A stretch of DNA of 64,000 nt from Colletotrichum lupini (GCF_023278565.1 NC_064673.1:3472001-3536000); one strand, 5' to 3'. Positions 34,104 through 50,586 are shown, counted from the first letter of the stretch. Numbers and translations are program-made. Notes: generated by a model from the sequence alone, not told the origin.

Positions 34104-34701
34104 TTAAGAAACAGTAGCCTTCTTGGGCTTCATCGTACCGTACTTGGACCTGGAAGTAGCACGGTTGGCCACACCTCCGAGATCGAGGGCGCCACGGACG
34201 AGATGGTACCGCACACCGGGACAATCCTGACTGCGGCCGCCGCGGACGAGAACGACGCTGTGCTGCTGGATGTTGTGGCCCTCGCCGGGGACGTAGGCGG
34301 TGACGTGGCGACCGTTGGAGAGGCGGACACGAGCGGTCTTGCGCTGGCCAGAGTTGGGCTTCTTGGGGCGGGTGATGCCAACCTTGAGGCAGACGCCCTT
34401 GAGGGCGGGAGCGTTGATCTCGGACAGGGCGGGGGAGACGGCGTGACGGGCGCGCTTGCCCTTCTTGTGGCAGCCCTGTGGGGTTGAATAGTTAGTTGAG
34501 GGTATCATGGAGTGAGGGAGGGGAGTGACGAACTCTCAAGACCTGCATGATGGTGGCATTTTGTACGGGCGTCGAGGAGAAGGATCGGATCAGGGGGGTG
34601 GTGATGGTGCTCGCAGTCGGTGTGAGTATGGAGGCGGCGCGAGGGAAGGCCGCTGGCCTCATCGCCGGGGCGAAAAGGGATCTGAGGAGTGTGCTGGCCA
34701 T
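34104..34701 (-). CDS. Mitochondrial ribosomal protein uS12m
   Basis: Minus-strand exons 34534-34701 and 34104-34475 (58-nt intron) give 179 aa. The N-terminal 45 residues are an Arg/Ser-rich, acid-free mitochondrial presequence ([20 protein letters not shown], with IRSFSS near the likely cleavage site). The mature part is S12: [34 protein letters not shown] and [15 protein letters not shown]12 lies at the decoding centre of the small subunit. The intron donor is GTTCGT, weaker than its neighbours', but the joint MQVLR-GCHKKGK is right for the family. An upstream in-frame ATG (34737) would add 12 residues including acids; 34701 is preferred. The yeast counterpart is nuclear-encoded as here. 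Confidence 0.92.
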
Positions 34702-35606
34702 GTCGGGCAAATGGTGTCGAGTGTATTCGGCGTCCAATTGCTGTCGTCACGATCTAGAAGCTATCGCCGCGACTGGGCGCCTAAGTGTGCATTCGAATCC
34801 CTGGAAGCTGGATTTTTTGCTTACCTAAGGCACTTGGCTATCGCAAGGGGTTGAACTTGAATGATAACTGACGCCTCAGGCCAGAGGAGCGCGTTCCGTC
34901 CCCCGGACCCCCTTCCGTCCTTTTGCGACTCGGACCACGGACGGCATCGGCTTAGGTGACTCGCTGGGGGCGGCTTTAGAGGTGCATCACATGCCCGTTG
35001 CAAGAATTCAGGTCCTGACGTAAGCGACTCTAGCGTCACCGTGTCACCCGTAGAACCCCAAGAAACCCCCCCCTGGCATGTCGCCCATCTGGGTGCTACG
35101 CCGTCGGCTTTCCCCCAGACTTGGAGCAAAACTGGGGACTTTGGGACAGTGTTGGCCCCCCAGTGTCCCCCCGCTGCGGGATGGATATCCTCGGCTGAAG
35201 CGGGCGCTGTGTCTGTTCGCCAGCCGCCAGGTACCGTGGCTCCGAATGGCTTTGAGGTTCACGGTCTAGGGCGCACCGCATGTTTGACTTATTTTGTGTG
35301 GCCTACTCTACTCTACCTACACAATACTCCTGACTTGCTCTCCTGTCTACGATTAATCTCATCTTACCGTCTCACCCTTTATTTCGGGAAACCGTTCAAC
35401 GCCAATTGACCGTTTCCGTCCGGGCGTTTGCCTTCTCTCTGTTAGCTAGCACACCGCACGGCCGAGCGAGACCATAAGTAGCCGAGGAGTTCCCACGATC
35501 CCCAGATCTTCCCGCACCTCCGAAGTTCTTCTTACCCTGTTTTCTTTTTGCTGTTGCCGACTTGCCTGAGTGATCTCGAGACTATATACACATCACATCG
35601 TATACC
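34702..35606. other. Divergent promoter region, uS12m and acyl-CoA dehydrogenase
   Basis: About 900 nt lie between the two mitochondrial-protein genes. Short frames only; no RNA gene or repeat is seen. The two genes could share regulation, which is inference. Confidence 0.45.
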
Positions 35607-37078
35607 ATGTCGTCGATTTCTAGGGCCGTTCGCCCTGCTTTGAGAGGAAGCCGTGGTGTTGCTGTCCTCGCGAGGGTGAGGACTTGCACACCGGGCAGAG
35701 CGCTCTCGCCACTCCAGCAGTAAGTACTCAGACTTTCCGCAGACTCTAGCCATGATACTAAAACATTCCCCCTCCAGGACCGCAAGACCCCTTTCCACCA
35801 CCCAGCGCCGCCGTAATGCCGACCACTTTGACATCGCCGACATCCCCCCAACGCCCATCACCCACCTCTCCGAGGTCGAGGCCGCGATGCAGGAGGCGGT
35901 GAGCAAGTTCGCCAACGACGTGATCGCGCCCAAGGTGCGCGAGATGGACGAGGCGGAGAACATGGACCCGGCCATCGTGGAGCAGCTGTTCGAGCAGGGG
36001 CTCATGGGCGTCGAGATCCCCGAGGAGTACGGCGGCGCGGGCATGAACTTCACGAGCGCCATCATCGGCATCGAGGAGCTCGCGCGCGTCGACCCCAGCG
36101 TCAGCGTCCTCGTCGACGTGCACAACACCCTCGTCAACACGGCCATCATCAAGTGGGGCAGCAGCCAGCTCAAGAAGCGCTTCCTGCCCAAGCTCGCCAC
36201 CAGCACCGTCGGCAGCTTCTGTCTGAGCGAGCCCGTTAGTGGTTCTGATGCGTTTGCGCTGGCGACCAAGGCGACCAAGACGGAGAGCGGGTACAAGATT
36301 AGCGGTTCCAAGATGTGGATTACCAACTCCAAGGAGGCCGACTTTTTTATCGTGTTTGCCAACCTGGACCCGTCCAAGGGGTACAAGGGCATCACGGCGT
36401 TCATTGTCGAGAAGGATGCCAAGGGGTTCTCCATCGCAAAGAAGGAGAAGAAGCTGGGTATCAAGGCCAGCAGCACGTGCGTCATCAACTTTGACGACGT
36501 CGAGATCCCCAAGGAGAACCTCCTGGGCGAGGAGGGCGCCGGTTACAAGTACGCCATTGGTCTCTTGAACGAGGGACGTATCGGTATCGCGGCTCAGATG
36601 ACTGGTCTCGCTCTCGGTTCCTGGGAGAACGCCGTCAGGTAAGACCCCCCTCCCCCCCCCTTGGGTTATTCCTCTCTCTTTGTAAAATTTCAGACTAACC
36701 CCCTTTTCAAGATACGTCTGGAACGACCGCAAGCAGTTCGGCCAGCTCGTCGGCGAGTTCCAGGGCATGCAGCACCAGATCGCGCAGTCCTACACCGAGA
36801 TCGCCGCCGCCCGCGCGCTGGTCTACAACGCGGCGCGCAAGAAGGAGGCGGGCGAGAACTTTGTCATGGACGCCGCCATGGCCAAGCTGTACGCCAGCCA
36901 GGTCGCCGGCCGCGTCAGCGGTCTCGCCATCGAGTGGATGGGCGGCATGGGTTTCGTCCGCGACGGCCCCGCCGAGAAGTTTTGGCGCGACAGCAAGATC
37001 GGCGCCATCTACGAGGGCACGAGCAACATCCAGCTCAACACTATCGCCAAGCTGTTGCAGAAGGAGTATACCGCATAA
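35607..37078 (+). CDS. Mitochondrial acyl-CoA dehydrogenase, short/branched-chain type
   Basis: Exons 35607-35719, 35778-36638 and 36712-37078 give 446 aa. The flavoenzyme oxidises acyl-CoA to enoyl-CoA and passes electrons to ETF. Residues 1-45 are an Arg-rich mitochondrial presequence (MSSISRAVRPALRGSRG). Domains: N-terminal helical (EYGGAGMNFTSAIIGIEELA), middle beta (FCLSEPVSGSDAFALATKA, KMWITNSKEADFFIVF), C-terminal helical (RKQFGQLVGEFQGMQHQIA). The catalytic base is Glu426 in IYEGTSNIQ. Sequence pattern is nearest ACADSB (2-methyl-branched acyl-CoA, isoleucine breakdown), but straight short-chain acyl-CoAs are possible. It diverges from uS12m. Confidence 0.93.
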
Positions 37079-40000
37079 AGAGGGCGGTAGACGCGTTTTG
37101 AGAGAATGGCGAAGAAAGAAGGTATCAAAGTTGCAAAGCTTTTTCCTTGGGAGTCGTGTAGGTTACTAGATGGCGTCTTTTGTTAGTAAAAGCGACACGA
37201 TTCGGTGTTGGGGCGCATTGCCTCGCGAATGATGATTCGTTAGATGCTATATGAAAGATCTCATGTGAAAAGTCCCCATGGCCTCATTGCGAAGTTGCGC
37301 CGCCTGCGTGATTCGAGTCTTGGCATACCGCGATGCCTCTACCCGCTTCGCAGGACTCTGAGCCGCCTTAATAACTTCATGGCGTCAACCGTGAGGGGGA
37401 TTTTCGACAGGTGCTCTGAGTCGACCAGTGCTATTGATGGTTGGTATCTGTGGCCTGATCATGACAATGGCCAGAGGGCATTGTCAAGTGGAAGTAACTT
37501 GAGTCACGTTCGGCAAAATACTAGTCTGCCGAGGGCTTCTGCTCCAGGCTGGTGAAGTAGGGCCTATATTGGGTAGCGTCTGGCAGATCGAGTTGCAAAT
37601 TCCTACCAACGAAGATGCAAGCTGGCATGATGTCATCCTAGGGACATACTCATCACACAAGAACCACAGTGTGCAGAGTCTAGGCGACTATGAATTTCAT
37701 AGTCTGCATCTCATACCTCGTACTTCATACTCCAAATCGATGCGGAACCGACTTTAGGCAATTCCTTTGGCAGAAGCCATTTCATGAAGTTCAAACCAAA
37801 TCGCCAGATGAAATGAATCGCCGACGTTTTGTGGAAGCCAGGAGTCGTTGACGTTGACATAATTCATTCATCCCATTTTAGGCGTCCAATGTGTAAGTGC
37901 CGCGTTGTCCTGCATGAGCTCAACAGCACCTTACACGCTTCGCATCAAACTTCAGACCAGAACACAGACGCCAGTTAACAATACACAGACCAAGGGGAAT
38001 TTGACTGAATGTGATTCGAGGAAGGCATTTGCGAAAAATACCCAAACCACTACGCGATGACATGTCCGAGCGGTCATGATTGGCTTCGTCGCATCTCGAT
38101 GATCTGAATAGCGACGATGAGAGGCACGAGCGAGAGAAAGTTGATCGGCTTGAGCCGCAACCTTCCAAGCCATTACTGATCCGAGGTCGGGATAGAGATA
38201 CGGATACAGTAACGGATTACAATATCCCACCTCCTCGCTCGGTAGGTTTCTCTGGCATTACGCGGACCGGGTGGGTTGGGGGAAGGGGGCCACCTTGGAC
38301 GGCGGCCGCGGAGCGAGGGTGGGTCGAAACGGTTCCGCGACGTCAAGCCCTCGAAGTTGGCGGGTTGGAATTACGTGTTCTCCCACCCCCTCGGATAAGT
38401 CATAGTGGTTGTTGTCACTTGTGTTTCCATGGCTGGCATTAACCTCTTGAGTATGCATTTGGCGGCTCAACGTGCTCCAATGTGCTTGGTTCAACTGAGC
38501 CGCGTGTAGTGGTTGGCAGTGAGTGAGCTGCTTGGTTGGTAAGTTCGTTTCAGGTAAGCGTTACAGATGACATGCTGAGCCGTGGTTTGAAATTTCCGTT
38601 GATCTTGTTTATGATTGGGACGAGAACGATAGGATGAGAGGTGACTTTTGATGAAGTAACAGGCGGTGACCCGGATTCGGGGTTGATGGGCTAGCTATCC
38701 ACATTTCCCTCGTCCGGAAGAGGTAGGTCAACTGTTGTCAGTTCGTATTCAGAAAAAGGGGACCCGCGTGTTTGATTATTTATCGAAGTTCATCGGAGGT
38801 GTGGGTGAGAGATGGTGTGTGTGCGTGTGTGTGGAATCTGGGGGAAGATTTGTGGTGTTAGTGCCTGGAGTAGAGGGCTGAGGACTTGGCCGTCGGTGTG
38901 GCGCGGCGTTGGGCCGGAAAGGCCGGCCGGCAGCTGTGTGGTGGCGGGAGGGGCATTTTGGCGAGACCTCTCCGGCAGAGGTGTCAGCCGGGAGGCTAAG
39001 TCGGCCGGTGGTAAAAAACCCCCAAATCGCGAGGTGGGCGGTGGTGTATAGAGCTCTGTGGCGATGGCGATGGCGTTGGCGAGGAGGCCTCTTGTATTGA
39101 GGAATCTGTCAGATGCTTGAGACGTTTGCTGGTGGTGGAGAAGAACATGACGGGCACCTCTGGTGTATACTGAGAGGTAGAATGGTGAATATGGAAACAT
39201 TGGCATGTGCTCGGTATCGTTCATGGGATTATCGGCTTTTAGAAGCAACTTGGATGAATCCTGCGTAGTCAGCGTGAACCTGGGATTATGCGTCCCATTG
39301 TACTTACTGTACGAAAAGTAAATAAAACAGACTAGAGCAGGGCTAGACGTAGAGACGGAAGACGGGAGACCTAGGGCTGCATCATCAGATCATGGCAAGG
39401 TGACGGGCAGCGCGTGTGTGAAGTGTGATTTGTGCGTGGTGGTCGTGATGGGGGATCGGGCGATGATGCAGCTGCTGCAAGCCCGGCGACTGCGAGGATG
39501 GGCCGTGTTGGGAAAACTGGGCCGATAAACTCCCCGAGACTTGGAGATGGTGGTACAGGTACCGTCCGCTTTATACAATGCCATACAGTATCCGTGCCTC
39601 CATAAAGCAAGATTAGTGCTTCAGCTGGGCGGTAGAACCTTATCAAGACTGACTGCCGGGCAATGTGTATAAGTGACCATGACGTTGCGTCTCCTTGATG
39701 TATGGCCCATCGGCGAGAAACTGGGCTCATTGGAGTTTGTCTGGAGAGACAGACAAGAGTGTGGTGAAGTGTATATGTGATGAGAGAGAGGTACTGTGTG
39801 GATATATCTGAGAGTGGGTGTACAAAGGTACATTGTCCATTGTATCATCAGCTTAAAGTGACTAGAGCGAGTCTGAACCCGGGAAAGCAAAATGATTGGC
39901 GCAGAGCAGAAATGAATCTTCACCACGGTGAAACAGTACGGTACGGTGTACCGAGGAAAAAAGTCCTAGGAAAGCCTTGGAGCCCCACGTCCGATCCAGG

Positions 40001-41697
40001 ACTTTTTGCAGGTCGCTAGCTCTGCGAGTTTTTGTCTTCCCCTCTGTGAATCTGCAGGGCGCCGCCACAAGTTGTTGAATTGTTTCATTGCCTGCCGACT
40101 ATTTGGCTGGTGACACCGAGATGCCTGAGATAGGACGAATAGAAGGCGGCCGGTGTGGAAGAAACGGAACAGTCCAGCTGAGCTTTGCTGCCCTATGCGC
40201 CCATCTTCCCTGCTTTGCAAGTTGCGAGTGAGCTCGCCAGCCAGTGCGGCCTTTTCATTATCGCCTGGAATACGACATCAAACTTGTGCCATCCTAGAGC
40301 AGCTGGCCCTGATTCTAGCCTCTAGGTACATAGGTATGCAGTTGCAGGCAGGTAGGCTGTAGCAGTGTAGGCAGGTATCCGCGCTGGCCTTACCTTACGG
40401 ATACTGGGCATGGATACCCGCATGGGAGAGGGACAAACCTGGTAAGCGCACCCGCAACGAGTGTTGTTGGGCATCAGAGGAAATGGGGATGATGAGACGC
40501 CGATGGATCCCCCCGAGGATGGTCGAAATAACATTGCGGATATCTTTGATGATCTTTTGGCCTTAGCTACTGACCCTCGGACCTGTGGGATTGCAGTGGC
40601 ACGAGTGGTAAATGATGGGAATATGAGGGCAGGCAAAGTAAGGTGCCTTGATTGAAATAATCGTCTGAATGTACCTTGTTTTTAGCTCGCCTGCCATCTT
40701 CACATCGAGTTACAGAGTTGCCTCGTCCGTGCCGGGTGCTTTCGTAACACCCCTCCATCACGGCAGGAAGCACCTCAGGCAAGGCAGGACTCGCTGAGGT
40801 CGTCCCCCTCCCTCCCCTCCAAAAGAGGTACGTACCCAATACCTCAGGTAAGGTACCTTACCTACCTACCTTAGGTAGCAGTAGGTATTTCCCAATTCCC
40901 GTGCACTCAGAGCGGGCAGCCCAAAGGCAGGCCGCAGCTCGGGGATTCAGGACTTGAAGTGAAGGTCGAGGAATACTTTGTTTTGCAAGTATCTTTTCCA
41001 CCTGACGACACACAAAAAATACATCTTTTCCGGTACCCCGTCCTCTCCCGCTGCCCACCGTCTCCTCGTCCTCCCTCACCCACCTCCACTCTGCCCGCCT
41101 GCGCACTGGCGGCCGCGAGAGAAAGAGAGAGAGCGACCCCTCCCGAGAAACCCCCCGTCTTTGCGTCCCGTCCTGCTCCAAAACCCACTGACGACATCCT
41201 TCACCAACAGCCCAACCTGCGAAAAAACAACACCACCTCACGACTCGAGGGCTGGCTGCACCCACCGATCTTCTGTCGTGACAGTTCCGACAGACCGATC
41301 CTCCCGCCGTGCCAACCTACCCCGAGCCCCTCCGGCGCCGAATCTCCGGTATTCATCCATACGCATACTTCGCTACTGAACCTCGTACCCATCTCTTACC
41401 TACCTACCTCGCCCTCGATCACCCTCATCCTCTCTCTCCTCGCGTCGTATCCTATCAATACCATACCTCGCACCCACTACCTCGCCCACCACCTGCGCGA
41501 TATTGCGGTGACCACAACAGAGCGGGCGAGAGAATCTGCGTACACTACACCTGAACGCATCAGTCCCTCAACTAGGGCTCTTCTTGAAATCTCAAGTAGC
41601 TTCAAAGCTCATTCTTTTCCCCTCCAACCAAAAAAAATATCAACATCAACACAACACATAGTTCCCGCGCGTGGAGTCGCGCAACCCCACCGTCACA
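37079..41697. other. 4.6-kb region upstream of PKC1, no gene recognised
   Basis: No frame shows a known domain; the longest, 38790-39248 minus, is Pro/Thr-rich and unrecognised. From about 41.0 to 41.7 kb the plus strand is C/T- and then A-rich, as expected of a long PKC1 leader. ACCTACCT/AGGTAGG inverted stretches lie at about 40850-40890. Confidence 0.5.
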
Positions 41698-45526
<3,829 letters not shown>

Positions 45527-46089
45527 AGTCATGATGGAAACTAGATTGAAAATGAGCCCTGGATGTTGCTGGATCCTTTCAGTGACGTCTTCGATGCGGG
45601 TGAGAAGGAGGGAGAATGCCGAGCAGGTACAGCGTGGATAAGCGCCAGCTCTATGTGTGCCATATAGGCATGTCCAGCACGAGCGATGCTTGTTGATGCT
45701 GCGTGAAGACGCTGCGCGTCGTCGGGGGTTGTGACGATAAACCGCAGGCGGAAAAAACGAAGTGACGGGCGAACACGATATATGAAGCAAAAAGTAGTAT
45801 GGCCCCGACTGTTCACCAGTGAACATTGGAAAAAGGGGCCAAGTCGGCGGAACCGTGACTAGAGGTATATCAGCGAGGTTTTGCGCCACCCCTGCCGCAG
45901 CTTCTTTAATAGACGGAACATTCAGCGGATGACAAGATTGCTCGCCCCGTGTGTCCCGAGGATCGATGTGGTTGTTTTTTGTGCCAATATCGAAGAGGAT
46001 GTTTCCCCCATGCTCTCTCTATATGGTATCATATTGTACAGATGTATTTACAATCACGTTCTAGTGGTGATGTGATGTTCTTTCTCTCT
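45527..46089. other. Intergenic between convergent PKC1 and SHE9
   Basis: This holds 3' flanks only; nothing is recognised. Confidence 0.5.
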
Positions 46090-47616
46090 TCATGTCCTCC
46101 TCACCAGCAGCAATGCCAGAGCTGCCGCGAACGTCGCCCCAGCGGCAGCGCCCTCGAGAGCCAAGATGGACGCATCGCGCATGCGGAGATCGATGCGGCG
46201 CTCGCTGTACAAATCGGCGATTTTCGCCTTTAGGAGCTCCGGGTCGGCGAGGAGCTCGCGCCATGATTCGCGCCATGATTTCGCCTCGGGGACCTGCGTC
46301 TCCAAGACCTCGAGCGCACTCGCGACCTCGCGCTCCATCTCGTGCTGGACGGCCGGCTCCTCGACCTTGGCTGCCAGAAGCTCCTCCGCCTCCTCTGCTG
46401 ATGTGGGTTCCGCCGCGGCCAGTGGCGTCTCTTCCTCTACTGCCACGACGGGTGTTGTCGTCGCCGCCGTTGTGGACGCCATGTACGCGGCTACATCATC
46501 GGCCGTGGCGGCATCCTCGTACGCCTCCCTCTGCGCCAACGCGGCCTTGAGCCCCGCCAGCTCGGCCGTCACGCCCTCGAGCACGGCTTTCTCTTCTTCG
46601 ACGACGCCGCGTACCAGGCGTCTGCGCTTCCACGGCTCCGCGACGAACTGTAAGACGATGAAGAGGAGCACGTTGACGCCCATCAGGCCCCATGTTCCCC
46701 AGGTCGACGCGCGCCGGATGCGGTCGGACCAGATCTGTTCCTCGTGGTAACGCTTCAGGATCCCCGCGTTGAGCTGCTGGCCCAGGGCTTGCTCTGCGTG
46801 TTCTGCGTCGGTCAGGGCTTCGGACGCGGCGGCGACTTCTTGTTCGAGGGAGTGGTCTTGGCGGTAGAGCTGGGTGAAGCGTTCGAGGTCGGTGGGCGAC
46901 CACATTTCCTTGCGCGCGAGGAGGGTCGTGACTTCGCGCTGGGTCGTCGCGCGTTTGGCGTTTGTGGTTTTGTAGGTTGTCCGGGCGGTGCGGACGAGGT
47001 CTTGGGCCTGGGCGAGGCGGGTTTCGAGGAGGGCGTTTTGGCGTTTGATTTCTTCGATGGGGGCGTAGCCGGTCAGGGTGTTTAGGGTTGTCGAGGCGGT
47101 TAGGAGGCGGGTTTGGGCTGTGTCCATTAGGTGGGAGAGTTTTTCGGAGAGGGCTGGGGGGAGGGCGGTGTAGATTTTTGTTGCAGTGTCTGGGAGGGGG
47201 TCGTCGGGGGATTGGTTTTTGGGGGTGTCGGGTTTGGGCGAGGAGGAGGAGGAGGAGCTCGTGGTGGTGTCATTGTCTGGTGTCGAGGACGAGGACGAGG
47301 ACGAGGACGAAGATGAGTCGGGAGCTGTGGAGGAGCTTGAAGTGGCTGCATCCGAGCTCTGGGCCGACGGGTCGCTGCTTGTCGTCGAGGAGGTCGAGGT
47401 CGGAGAAGCTTGCTTTGGCTCTTCCTTCGGCGGCGGGGGGGCGAAGATCGGTGGCAGATCCGAGTAGAACCGTCGAGAGGGGGGCGGCGACGACGACGAC
47501 AATGTGAGGTTATGGCGCGGAGGTGGCGGAGCCGCGAGGGTCCTCCATCGTGAGAGGTGTGCCGTTCCGAGGCGGGCGTGGACTAGGCGCGACGCCGGCC
47601 TGGCGATGGAGTGCAT
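46090..47616 (-). CDS. SHE9: Mitochondrial inner-membrane protein She9/Mdm33
   Basis: A single exon encodes 508 aa from ATG 47616 (MHSIARPASRLVHARLGTAH). The frame is open 37 codons further up, but this ATG gives a clean Arg-rich mitochondrial presequence. A Ser-rich, variable segment follows (about 60-150, with a run of Ser). Then comes a coiled-coil part (about 180-290, ALPPALSEKLSHLMDTAQTR, LDRFTQLYRQDHSLE-like) and the conserved core RRASTWGTWGLMGVNVLLF, which is the first TM. An Ala/Glu-rich loop and a C-terminal TM (AGATFAAALALLLV) end it. She9 affects inner-membrane division and shape in yeast. The Ser run is encoded by a GAC/GAG-like triplet repeat (about 47280-47315) prone to length change. 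Confidence 0.9.
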   Translation of the reverse strand: MHSIARPASRLVHARLGTAHLSRWRTLAAPPPPRHNLTLSSSSPPPSRRFYSDLPPIFAPPPPKEEPKQASPTSTSSTTSSDPSAQSSDAATSSSSTAPDSSSSSSSSSSSTPDNDTTTSSSSSSSPKPDTPKNQSPDDPLPDTATKIYTALPPALSEKLSHLMDTAQTRLLTASTTLNTLTGYAPIEEIKRQNALLETRLAQAQDLVRTARTTYKTTNAKRATTQREVTTLLARKEMWSPTDLERFTQLYRQDHSLEQEVAAASEALTDAEHAEQALGQQLNAGILKRYHEEQIWSDRIRRASTWGTWGLMGVNVLLFIVLQFVAEPWKRRRLVRGVVEEEKAVLEGVTAELAGLKAALAQREAYEDAATADDVAAYMASTTAATTTPVVAVEEETPLAAAEPTSAEEAEELLAAKVEEPAVQHEMEREVASALEVLETQVPEAKSWRESWRELLADPELLKAKIADLYSERRIDLRMRDASILALEGAAAGATFAAALALLLVRRT

Positions 47617-49281
47617 CCTCTCCCGTTGAAGGTTTGTCGGAATACGACGATGGTGGACAGAGTAAGCCGAGCTTCTCTGTTCCTTTCCTCGACGGTGAAA
47701 GAAAGGACGGGAGAGAAAGCGGCCCAATTGGCGGGTTTGGGGGATGGGCCGAGGGTGGTTCAGAACGCACGGGGAAGCCGGGTCGGCGGACGGAGGACGG
47801 GAGGGATTTTGGAGAGAGGTTCAAAAGTTTGGACGAGGAGTAAGGTAAGGCAAGGTGGTTAGCTGCGGTCTTCTGGGGCGGAGCCAGTGGGCTTTTTCGG
47901 GGCTGGACTCGGCATCGTGTTGAGCGCACCGGGCGGGTCTGGGCGCTGGTTTTCTGCCGGGAGAGGTTCGATTGGGGGTTTGGAGATGTTTCACCGCCTG
48001 CCGTTCAGGATGTAGAGGCTCCCGTCGGGCCGGTGCCGGGGTTGAAGGTGTGGGAAGTGGGGCGGTAGAAGGGCGAAGAAGACTGACGGCCCGGCATGTC
48101 TACCGAGCCGATTTGCACTGCTTTTGACTGAGGATCTGTTTAGCAATAGACTCATGACGAGTAACTTTTCAGATTGGCTTGGAATCAGCCTTTCATCCGA
48201 CATAATTCGAGTTGACCATCATGATAGTCTAAGTGTTAGTCGAAGAACTCGTTTACATGACCTTGGCCGGTTTCTACGAAGAAGGCTCGTTGCTTCATGT
48301 TTGGTTTAGTACTTTGTAGATAAGCCTCGAGATAAAAGTGCAAGGCAAAGAAGAGTATTGAGATGAGATTGGGCGAGCTTTGACTACAAGTCCGGTCTTT
48401 CTATTACTTTTTCTTACTCTTTTTTTACTGGACAATATCTGCCATTTAGCTCATTGACTAGAAATCATGCCTTATTCTGAAAGTATCCTTGAGGTTTCTG
48501 CACCACCCGCACGTGTCGTTACCCGCAACTAAGAATGGCCCTCGACTTGGAGACTAGCCCACCAAGTACTCGCCTACCTATAACGCACTGAAGCAACTGC
48601 TACATTTACCCGGGCAGAGGCCGCTAGAGATGCGCTGTAAGGCCAACCAATTGCAAAGCAATCTGCGCTCTCAGGGTCCATTGGTCGCGCGCTGACTCGT
48701 TGCAAGGCTCCGCCAAAGCGACAGTCGGATAAGAGGGGCGGATGTCGTCACTGGAGCGGGACTAATGGTAGATTTTCCCTCTTACTCGGGCAAGTTTACT
48801 AGACAGTGGAAAGTATTACCTAGTGTTGGGAACTTGGGAAGAGTCTCACTCGCTGTATTCCAGCTTGACTCAAGGATGGACCATAGTGGTAGTAAGAAAG
48901 ACCAATAGGTACAGGCAGTAGGAGGCGCGGAGTATCTCGATTCGAAGCCTCCGGCTGGACATGTACCGTGCTGTTCCACGTTGAGCATTGATGGATTTTT
49001 CTCAATCTGCATGTAAGGTACTCGCGCATGCAAGGATCTGTAAACTGAACTAAATCTGTTGGTGACCCTCCGAGCCTTTTGGTTTTACCCCTCCCCCTCC
49101 ATCCAAATTTCCAGTTCCTCAAACCCTCCAAGACAGGAACACACACACACACACACACACACACACTTCTCGCCCACCCACGCACCCTACTGAGAAGCAT
49201 TCACTTGTATTCTCACCATCCTTCCAAGAATCGCACTCTTTGACATTTGTCTACTACACCGACACATTCAAGACCATCAAA
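47617..49281. other. Divergent intergenic region
   Basis: This lies between SHE9 and the HAD phosphatase gene. It ends in a pyrimidine-rich leader with an (AC)14 run. No gene is recognised. Confidence 0.5.
49139..49166. repeat. (AC)14 microsatellite
   Basis: A perfect AC dinucleotide run ends 115 nt before the HAD-phosphatase ATG, probably inside its leader or promoter. It is likely polymorphic. Confidence 0.95.
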
Positions 49282-50145
49282 ATGGGCTCCCACGTCAGCG
49301 AAACCCCGGCCCTGGCCACGAACCCAAACTTCATCTTCTTCACCGACTTTGACGGCACAATCACCCTCGAAGACTCCAACGACTTCCTCACAGACAACGT
49401 GGGCTACGGCTACGAGAACCGCCGCGCGGGCAACGTCCTCGTCCTCGAGGGCAAGAAGCACTTCCGCGACAGCTTCCAGGAGATGATGGACTCGGTCAAG
49501 CTCCCCTTTGACCAGTGCATCGAGTACCTCAAGAAGAACGTCAAGCTCGACCCCGTCTTCAAGGAGTTCTACACCTGGTGCCGCGCCAACAACGTCCCCG
49601 TCGTGATTATCTCCGGCGGCATGCGGCCTATCATCCGCGCGCTGCTCGTGCAGTGGCTCGGCGAGGAGGAAGTCGATGGGCATATCCAGATTGTGAGCAA
49701 CCAGGTTGCGCCGCGCGAGGGCAAGGCGAGTATCAACGAGGAAGGAGGGTGGCAGATTGTCTACCATGACGACAGCATCCACGGACACGACAAGTCGATT
49801 GAGCTGCGCAAGTACTCGTCGCTGCCCGAGCGGCCCGTCATGTTTTATGCTGGTGATGGTGTCTCTGATTTGTCTGCTGCGCGCGAGACGGATTTGTTGT
49901 TTGCCAAGCGCGATAAAGGTGAGACTCATTTTACCCCGCCCCCGCCATCGTTCATTCTGTTTGTTGCGACATCGGCTCTTCATGGGACGTCACTGACAGG
50001 ATTGATAGATCTCGTCGCCTACTGCGAAAAGGAGGGCATCTCCTTCGTCACCTTTAACGACTTCTCCGATATCCTGTCCACGGTTAAGCAGATTGTTGAG
50101 GGCAAGCTCAGCGTCAAGGACGCCGCGCGGGGACGTATCCACTAG
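49282..50145 (+). CDS. HAD-superfamily phosphatase, Pyp1/PSP-like
   Basis: Exons 49282-49918 and 50009-50145 give 257 aa. Motif I DFDGT is at 22-26 (Asp22 nucleophile, Asp24 acid/base), the Thr/Ser motif is VVIISGG, and motif IV is YAGDGVSDLSAA. The pattern (TDFDGTITLEDSNDFLTDN) matches the fungal family that includes yeast YNL010W (Pyp1, a polyol-phosphate phosphatase) and bacterial MtnX-like phosphatases. The natural substrate cannot be read from sequence. The 90-nt intron (49919-50008) is frame-keeping with no stop; retained, it would insert 30 residues beside motif IV. Confidence 0.9.
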   Translation: MGSHVSETPALATNPNFIFFTDFDGTITLEDSNDFLTDNVGYGYENRRAGNVLVLEGKKHFRDSFQEMMDSVKLPFDQCIEYLKKNVKLDPVFKEFYTWCRANNVPVVIISGGMRPIIRALLVQWLGEEEVDGHIQIVSNQVAPREGKASINEEGGWQIVYHDDSIHGHDKSIELRKYSSLPERPVMFYAGDGVSDLSAARETDLLFAKRDKGETHFTPPPPSFILFVATSALHGTSLTGLIDLVAYCEKEGISFVTFNDFSDILSTVKQIVEGKLSVKDAARGRIH

Positions 50146-50586
50146 ATAACGAACGAAACTCGGATCGAGGGACATATACCGAAATACAAGAGGTATTTCT
50201 AGATAGGAAGAGAACAGAGGCGGTATAGATACCAATAAAGCAAGGACGGGAGAACAGGGATCTTCCTTTTCTGATACTAGATTTAGACATAGACTGGGTC
50301 TACGGGATATACAATGAGCAATGCCACAATATTGCGTTTGATTATGTTTCATATATGTACAGCTTTTATGATATTGACGCAATGCCAGTATGTATCAAAG
50401 ATCCCCAATCAGGATTGAATTCATACTCCTACTCATCCAGTCTATCATCAAACCCAATTTCCAAAGTACTTGGAAGCCTGGGATCTTTCCTGCCATCCCA
50501 GCCATATAATTGGTGGTATTTGGCCAGACACTCTTAGTTTTTGGTCGTTGGGATCTACCCCATTTACCACGACTTCTGTGAAGCAT
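50146..50586. other. Intergenic between convergent genes
   Basis: This holds 3' flanks of the HAD phosphatase and the MFS gene. Nothing is recognised. Confidence 0.5.

Noticed and set aside
34790..34815. TTCGAATCC-like box resembling a tRNA T-arm
   Set aside because: No acceptor, D-arm or anticodon partner could be found around it.
49213..49983. 256-codon minus-strand frame over the HAD phosphatase
   Set aside because: It mirrors the GC-rich codons of the plus-strand gene and has no recognisable domain, whereas the plus strand has HAD motifs.
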